A stretch of 64,000 nt of DNA from Dryococelus australis (Eukaryota > Arthropoda > Insecta > Phasmatodea > Phasmatidae): contig CM057009.1 of NCBI GenBank assembly GCA_029891345.1, positions 304,483,166-304,547,165 on the forward strand. Reading direction: 5' to 3'. The translations under genes were made by a program, and so were the position numbers. Numbering within the stretch: position 1 is the first letter of the stretch; every line of letters begins with the position of its first letter. This document shows positions 57,333-64,000 of this stretch, piece after piece. Below the pieces are notes generated by a model, which saw nothing but the letters and a program-made list of their open reading frames with translations, had not been told where the DNA came from and did no database searches.

Positions 57333-57957
57333 TAAACTATAACATCTAGATTTAATAAATATTTATACTCTTTGAAAATGTTATGTATTGACTAGCCAAT
57401 TTCAATAACCCAATAAGACCATTATATAACAACAGTGTAGATGACAATAAATGGTTTCTTCTTATCTAGTAACTTTCCATTAGACAAATAGAAGCTTTCG
57501 ATAATTTCCCAAATGAAGGTGTTCACACTGTTCATGAAGAAACTAACAGAGATAGTGATGCTGAATACCAACATTAAATTGTTACTGGATGTGAGCATGA
57601 TACATCAGAAGACAAAGATGCACAATGTACTACTGCAAATAATTGTTGTATACGAGCAGCATGGAATGTACCCAATCCCAGAAAAGTAAAAAATTGATGT
57701 CATAATACATGTGCTGGAAACCCTACAATAAACTCTTCTTCTAATGTAGTGGCAAATAAAAATTATTTGGATACTCATACTAGATTAGCAATACCTGATA
57801 AATTAGCTGAAATGTATCACAGATTCAAATGGTTTCAGTAAAACTTAGTATGTTTAGCTACTTACACAAATAATAATCTGTTCTTAATTTAACTTAGCAA
57901 CTTACTTCAGCAATTTCATATCCTTGTGAAAAAAATTAATTTAGATCAATAACATAC
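57333..57957. other. Coding-like fragment, unassigned
   Basis: On the plus strand about 57,480-57,840 reads AFDNFPNEGVHTVHEETNRD, with an acidic, Cys-containing continuation (EHDTSEDKDAQCTTANNCC) and few stops. It resembles the acidic N-terminal part of a transposase but is not identifiable. Confidence 0.25.
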
Positions 57958-58121
57958 ATTGTTTCAGGTGAAGCTGCTTTATCTTCTGCTGGTAAGTCGA
58001 TGCTTGGGTCCAGCATCTGATCCTTAGCTGTTGATGTTAAATTTGCAAGTAAAGTCACAGCTCTCAAAAGAATGTCTTCGTTAGACAATGGATCTAGAAG
58101 ATATACAAGTCTGCGTGGAGC
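57958..58121 (-). CDS. Host armadillo-like gene, penultimate exon
   Basis: 164-bp minus-strand exon between acceptor TGTTTATAG and donor AAT|GTATGT. It starts in phase 0 and ends with two bases: APRRLVYLLDPLSNEDILLR, AVTLLANLTSTAKDQMLDPS, then an acidic IDLPAEDKAASPET. The helix pattern, with LLANLTSTA-type hydrophobic repeats after a conserved P and an L-D-P-L-S-N-E-D-I-L segment, is that of an armadillo-like repeat. It splices in phase to the last exon at 32,693 over 25,264 bp. Upstream exons are not found up to 64,000, so the gene continues to the right. Protein name not assigned; probably a scaffolding role by family. Confidence 0.65.
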
Positions 58122-58897
58122 CTATAAACACATTTAACGTACATATAAGTTAACTATTTTAATAGTTTAATCAACATGGAAAAAGACTATATATATGAAC
58201 ATACACATTCAATCATAGGTTGTAGCAAACAAACATTTCAAAACAGTGGCTACAGTGGTAATTTTATGTGACGTGTGAAATCACACATTAGGTTACTTCT
58301 TTCCAAAATGTAAAGGTTACAAGAAGAGAGAAACATTGTCATAACATATATAATTAACTTTATGATGATTTTTTAATGTTGGCATCGGCAAAGACAATGT
58401 ATGTACGTGTGGTATTACCTGAAGAATTAACATGACTATATAGTAATGAGTCAACAGAAAAACCTATGTAATCTACTCAATAGAAAACCCTAAATGTAGT
58501 CCAGTATTAGGTTTGCCAGACTTGGCAAAACCTTAAAGAAATGGGACACAAATTACTACTTGCCAAAATTCTTGAAAGGGTCATGTTAATGGTAAAAATA
58601 ACATTTAAGAGTTCTTGGGATTGATTGGTACAGAAAACTGGCTATGGAACCAGCTGTCGCAATCTTGAACCTTTTACATACTCAAACATACAATAGTAAC
58701 ATGGCCCAAGAAGAGAAACCTGATAAAACCATGAAGAAAAACAAAATCAAGACAGGTAACAGATTATGTAAAAATTGAATTTGAACTACAGGAAAGCCAA
58801 AACATAATTAGGAAAAAGCTGTACTTTTTATTAACTGGATTGCCACATCATTTCAGCCTGCCCTGCAATAACTGGCCATCACACACAGAAAAGACAC
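58122..58897. other. Intronic sequence, nothing recognised
   Basis: Sequence upstream of the armadillo-like exon on the minus strand. No further exon or repeat recognised. Confidence 0.4.
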
Positions 58898-58900
58898 TAA

Positions 58901-60340
58901 GGCCAGGAACACACTGTAAGCTCCACGGGCTGGGTCCGGCCTGTCAAGTTCGATGATACATGGCGAGGCATTGGGCAGCACACATGGCCACGGGCCGGGC
59001 CCGGCACAGTGAAAGGCTCGAACAGGCACGTTCGAGGGTAACAGACCGCCTGTTGGGTTCACTACAGTTCGCCGGGCCCGGCCCCTGACTGGCCCAGACA
59101 CATTCTAGCAGATTACTGTGGTATACAAGACAACACACATGGGCACAGAGCGGGCCTGGCACTCTGTTCGCCAGGCGATGACGACCTGACAACAATGACC
59201 TATATAAATATTGATTAAACTGTTAATTGCTAGCGTTCAGAAAAAGCCTGAAGTCTTGGACAAATCGAGTGAAGTTTACAATGATCGAGGTTGCCGCAAT
59301 GGAGTTTTACTATGTTAAGTTTGGAATTAACCCTAAATGCAGATCTGGTAAACAACTAATATTAGTTTTAAAAGCACTTTTTCACTAGGTTTATTACTTA
59401 AATGGCAATATTTATTTTCATATGTGGTTGAAGGTTAAAATATGGCTGAAAGGGAACAGTAACTATGGCTTCAAAAGTGCTCTCTTTACCATGAGCAGCA
59501 TTATATAGTGCTTTACATTTATTGATAGAGGAAATTCTAAGCTTTCATTTTTCTTGTGAAAATATTCAACTGGGAACATCTTTGTTGATTCAGAAAATAA
59601 ATGAATTATGTGAAAAATTTAACATAATTTGTATTTTTGGTTCAAGTACCACAAATGTTTACTGTAATATTCTAGTATGTTCAATTTGAAAATGTATGAT
59701 CTATAGTATTAGCAATTATGTAAATTTAACCACACAAGGAATGGCAAGCAGATCTTCACCAATTTTAACAAATTTATATGATTTCCTGGTACACACAGGT
59801 GGAAAAATAAGATGCTTATATATGAAATATTGTAGCTGTAAGTGTCGTAGTTGTATTACAACAATACAATTATAATTATTATATGTTGACTATCAATTTA
59901 ACACAAATGCTTCCTTTCAATACAGCTTAGTAGATCTGCCGTGAAAATATTTTAACATAAATGTAAGCTTTGACTGTTAGTTCCATTCTTAATAAAATGC
60001 ATTGAAAAACATATGAACATTATTACATTGGTTGCTGTGGTTTTCATTCTTTAAAACTACGCATAAAGCGCTATGCATAACACATTTAAATGAACTCGTT
60101 TATAAATTTACAACTTGCCAACAATTGTTTTTCACTTCAAATTAATTATAGAGTTCTTCTTTCTTCGGTGTCGTAGCAAACCAACAGATATTAATTTACG
60201 CTTTCTTCATCCGTGACTGCACAAACTGCCTGAAATGGACCAGGCCCATGATACTCATTAAAACAGATTTGTAACAAGAACCATCCCCGGGCGCCCATTG
60301 CCAGGCGCCAGGTGTTTTCCGGTGCAGTGTGTTCCAGGCC
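58901..60340. mobile_element. PIF/Harbinger-like non-autonomous element, TAA target duplication
   Basis: TAA|GGCCAGGAACACACTGTA at the left and TAA|GGCCTGGAACACACTGCA (as TAA on the right strand at 60,341-60,343) form a TIR and a 3-bp TWA-type duplication typical of PIF/Harbinger. Length 1440 bp. GC-rich subterminal blocks (58,910-59,180 with GGGCCGGGCCCGGC; 60,280-60,330 with CGGGCGCCCATTGCCAGGCGCC) flank an AT-rich interior without a transposase. Confidence 0.82.
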
Positions 60341-60343
60341 TAA

Positions 60344-62430
60344 AGTAGATGCTCAACTGGACTACATGCATTTAAGATGTCATTGTTGAAAGTGGTCGAG
60401 GCCTGCAAGTTACCATTGCGCAGATTAGGAGGGGAGGGAGGGGGAGGAAGCATTGGCACAAAAGAGAGGATAGAGGGAAACGGGATGTAGGGGAAGCAAA
60501 CTGCCATATGAGGCAAGATGGCAAACTGTTGGGCACAGACTTCAAAGGTGACGTGATGGCAAACATCTGCTTCTGTTCATGTTCAAAAAATTTTGGAAAT
60601 ATAGATTATATTAGAGTTAAGTCAGATCTGCCTGTCTTCTAGTGTTTTTATCGCATTGCTGTTTTGTGTTGATTTCTTCTCTTAATGAAGTCATGCGGTG
60701 TTACCTTTGTTAGCTCTAGTGGGGCCAACCCCAGGCCATATGTTAGCATGTGTGATTTAGCATAAGCAATCACAATGCTTGGCTGTTTGTTTACTGGTAA
60801 CAAATAAATTGTATCTAGCAATAATTCACAAGTTTTCATTGGAGAACAGGGTGCTAGACAAGTGTTCCTTCCCTTCTTGTGTTGAACAGGCTACATAAAC
60901 ATGATGGTCAAATTGTTGCCATTTAATGCATCTATGATTAAACTATATACATAGACAGGGAGGAGGCAACACTGTCCCTTGAATAATTGGGGCCAATAGT
61001 TGGTGTTGAAGGGCAGTTGTTACACAAATTATTTCATGCAATCGTCCAGTCACAATAACCACTGATGTACAAGACATAAAAGATACACAATAGCTTAATA
61101 TGCCACCAAGGCTAGCATTACCCAAATAGCAAGAGGTCAGCCCCAATCCTCAACGACTAAAGATATAATTCATTCATTCACTTCTCTTTAGCTCTAAAGG
61201 AGTTCTTTGGTGACTTCCCCAGACTGAGATCAGCAAGCATACAAGCATCCAGCACCCTCGGATAGGATCTGTCACTGACAACTGCTTAAGTGAAGCAGTG
61301 ACATGTAGTAGTCTAGGTTCCACAAAGTATTCACATATCTGTTGAAACTTATGTCTTGCTCCAGAGTAAGGCATGGAGATATCAGAGAACTGGAGGAGTC
61401 CCCAGTGTCCGCTGTTGTACTTGCTGCCCACACCTACCCAATGGACCCTAGGCGAATGAGGAAATAACCTGGCCATACCAATTGCAGGCAGCAGAGTTTG
61501 AAGTGGTCTGCTGTCCTTTCTGAATAAAGTAACATCCCAGGTGCTGTAGTGAACAAAGTCACCATGATGATTGTAGGCAGATGAAAATGAAAGCCAACCA
61601 AGTTCACCATGGTGAGAAAAACGTAACAGAACCACTTTGTCTAGTTTATGGGGAATGACACATGGAGTTATACAGTTGATGGAAGTATACAACTTTGCCT
61701 TTGTGTAGATAGATTATAAAATCAAATAAGGCAATGGTAGATAAACTAGTTTTCATGTAGCTAAGACATGACCAAATATCAACAGAAAGTTTCTGAAATA
61801 TGAAGTGCCTGACTTTGTAACATCAAAATTTGGCAGTTAATAATATATCACAAATTCCACATTAAGAATAAAAAATTTCTTGGTGCAATAACAACTCCTG
61901 TATTTGAAACGTAACACAGCTGTATACACATGCAAAGATGTCTTGGGTGCTGCAATTAAGGCACTTAGAATACAACAACACATTTCCTATTATGTTTCTC
62001 TAATAGACACAGTTGTTTTACATATTATATGTTCAACTGTAAGAATTCAACTCATGAAAGATGTATTACATTGTAGCTAGAAATAAACTTTAGAATAATT
62101 ATGACCACCATGATCACTACAAGGATTGTGATAGTTTCAAATTATTTTAGCACTAAAAAACTGTAGTGATTTAGTTTCAAGTGTCCAAATAACTAGAGAA
62201 AGTATGTTCATGTATTACCTATTTTGAATTTTTATCCATAACTTAGTCAACCAATTGAATGCAGCAATATCTTCCACAAAGATGGCAGCACCAGACTTTG
62301 GCAAGAAAAAGGGAATTTTTTGCTCCAGTTTATATTCGTTTCTCCACAGAATGCACATGTGTTTATGGATGGCTGGACAGAATTTCTTGGCTGCTCAAGA
62401 TCAGTCTATCAGCGGTGCTCCTCCCACCAC
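60344..62430. other. Unassigned sequence with one long minus-strand frame
   Basis: On the minus strand 61,692-60,943 is one reading frame of about 250 codons with only two closely spaced stops (near 61,174 and 61,155). Segments such as WVGVGSKYNSGHWGLLQFSD and YSGARHKFQQICEYFVEPRL look protein-like but match no family I know. 61,692 is TTG, not ATG. It could be an old repeat ORF. Confidence 0.3.
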
Positions 62431-62435
62431 CGAGT

Positions 62436-62660
62436 GATGTGGCACCGTGGTAATTCACTGCACTCGCATTCGGGAGAATCCAGGTTCGATTCCCGGTCCG
62501 GCCATCCTGATTTCAGTTTTCCATGGTTTCCCGAATTCACACCATGGGATGGGTCCCTACCAAAGGCCATGACCGATTCCTTCCCAATCCTCCTTCCCTG
62601 TGCAACTTGCACAGTCTCTAATGACCTGTCAACGAGACGTTAAACCCACTTACTACCTAC
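62436..62660 (+). mobile_element. tRNA-derived SINE, different family
   Basis: The head TGGCACCGTGGTAATTCACT with CGGGAGAATCCAGGTTCGAT (B box GGTTCGATTCCCGG, perfect) is followed by a central CCATCCTGATTTCAGTTTTC and GGTTTCCCGAATTCAC, and by a TAATGACCTGTCAACGAGACG, TTAAACCCACTTAC 3' end, the standard layout of an insect tRNA-SINE with a conserved central domain. Plus strand. Confidence 0.85.
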
Positions 62661-63782
62661 CCATCCTCCTACTAGCTAGTGCCAGTAGCCTATCACGTGT
62701 CTGTGATGTTGCTTAGTTCGCAGTGTTACAGTGGCCATAGTTAGACCAAAAAAATATTTCTCAGATGCACTCAAGACTTGCGAAAGATTTCTTTAAAATC
62801 CAGCCATTTTTTGCAAGAGGTTCATTTTGCGGAATAAGTTGGTGAACATCGTAAGTCTGTATCTTTATCCGTTCCCATTTTAAATTATTAAGGGGAGTGC
62901 ATGGAAGCTGGCATAAACGTACTATTTTTCAGAATAGAGGATATTTTTATGTCTTATCCCAACAGGAAACCATATTCGTAGGTATATCTAAATGTGCTCA
63001 TCCTGCTTTGAAAGTTGGCCATAATGCAGTCTGACTCGTGCTTAGTCAATATATGATAATGTGTATCACAGCTGCTTATTCAACCCAGATCTTTTTGGTA
63101 GCCCCAGTACTGCAACAAGTTTTGAATGTTCGTTTATCAGTTGCTTGCGTGTAAAGTTTTCTTAGAAATTATAATGCAAAGTCAACCTTATGCCAACACC
63201 TGTAGATGCAAAACGGAAGTGGTTCACAAACAAAGTCAATCTATAATATTAAGTGTGCAATTTTTAAAAATAAATTATCAAAGAATTTTGCTAAAGTATA
63301 TACTTTAAACAAAAATAACAGTTTAACAGCGAGATCAAATTGTGACGAAGCTGAAATTTACCTATTAAATTTTTTAAAATAATTTTTTGGTTTAGATGCT
63401 CATCTTTTGGAAGGTTTTTTGTAATGAAGATCCTTTTGTTAGGATTGGATACATTTTAATAATTTTTTTTATTATTTCAAAGGAGTAAAGGTTTTTCTGT
63501 TTGTCTTTTCCCGGGAATATTCCATTTTATCTAGTGTTTGCAATAGAAGGTTCTAGAGATGCTACATTCAGTGTTGTCTTTAGCAATTTTTTCCCCTTTA
63601 TTTCCAAACTGCCGAGCTGAGTTTAGCTTCAGGACTTCACTCTTTTCTGCTAAATAACAGTTTATAGAAGTGAAATGCAGTTTTCTCTCGCCACAGCATT
63701 TTCTGGAGTTTTTAAATAATTTATAAAGTGAAATAAAATATGTATATTAATATGATAAATTCTTGCAAGGTGTGTGAGAGAT
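62661..63782. other. AT-rich sequence, nothing recognised
   Basis: No gene, repeat or exon recognised. Confidence 0.4.
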
Positions 63783-64000
63783 TCAATGGACATACCCATA
63801 AATTTCCTGTGACAACACAGCACCCAGTGTTATACTTGAGGCATCTGTTTGGAGGATAAATGGCCTTCAAAAACAGGAAGGAGCATATGCATCATTGGAT
63901 GGTGGGAAATTTTTAATTAATTTGGTTTTGTCTATGTCAATAGACACACCTTTCTCAGAAACTAAGTACCCCGAGAATGAAATTTCCTTAACAGTAAACT
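63783..64000 (-). pseudogene. Gypsy RT/RNase H fragment with an internal deletion, running off the window
   Basis: The minus strand reads EISFSGYLVSEKGVSIDIDK, TKLIKNFPPSNDAYAPSCF, a stop, then PFILQTDASSITLGAVLSQE. The first part is the end of a Gypsy RT (F.GY.VS..G...D..K); the second is the start of RNase H (TDAS). In intact elements some 70 residues separate these, so an internal deletion has joined them. The rest of pol lies beyond the right edge. Confidence 0.75.

Noticed and set aside
58853-59195. Gly/Arg/Pro-rich frames
   Set aside because: Translation of the GC-rich end of the Harbinger-like element.
1-64000. CRISPR array, bacterial operon or rRNA genes
   Set aside because: No regular repeat-spacer array, no prokaryotic gene arrangement and no rRNA-like sequence; all repeats are diverged tandem or dispersed eukaryotic elements.

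Overview
This is a eukaryotic nuclear window, almost certainly from an arthropod and most likely an insect. Three things point that way. The mobile elements are of insect type: piggyBac with TTAA ends, Merlin, pogo, Tc1/mariner-like elements with a DUF4817-type N-terminus, ZMYM/TTF-type hAT and Ty3/Gypsy. There are tRNA-derived SINEs. The only host exons carry ordinary GT-AG splice sites. The SINE families look polyneopteran to me, but I cannot confirm that without a search. There are no bacterial operons, rRNA genes, intact tRNA genes or CRISPR arrays. Nearly every long open frame belongs to a decayed mobile element or endogenous virus-like element.

Layout. 1-1.92 kb: a hAT transposase remnant on the minus strand that abuts, and apparently truncates, a Polinton/adintovirus-type protein-primed DNA polymerase B gene (1.9-4.7 kb, minus). 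That gene keeps SAP-like motifs at its N-terminus, the domain typical of this lineage, a zinc module and the exonuclease region, but its catalytic palm is gone. Next to it are a zinc-motif array ORF (4.86-5.32 kb, minus) and a divergent small ORF (5.38-5.62 kb, plus). 6.45-7.83 kb: a decayed but spliced alpha/beta-hydrolase gene of LCAT type. 8.0-11.7 kb: a Merlin (ISXO2-like) transposase among several unrelated tandem-repeat blocks. 12.4-13.2 kb: a pogo transposase. 14.0-14.8 kb: a tandem repeat with an AT run. 15.52-24.88 kb: a complete piggyBac element with TTAA target sites, split by a 6.2 kb gag-only LTR retrotransposon that has its own 4-bp duplication. 25-30 kb: an LTR-type repeat, a pogo-like MITE and a 1.76 kb TIR element.

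30-64 kb: the 3' half of a host gene on the minus strand encoding an armadillo-like protein. Its last two exons (57,958-58,121 and 32,564-32,693) join in phase across a 25 kb intron. That intron holds two SINEs, two Tc1/mariner-superfamily elements (one carrying another MITE), a second hAT, a Gypsy element interrupted by several insertions, and a second Gypsy interrupted by a Tc1. Beyond the upstream exon lie a 1.44 kb PIF/Harbinger-like element, a SINE and a Gypsy fragment.

The parts most worth follow-up are the virus-like polymerase / zinc-array / spliced hydrolase cluster at 1.9-7.8 kb, the nested elements with base-exact ends, and the host gene with its very long intron and NAGNAG acceptor. 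All positions and translations were read by eye; no similarity search was run.
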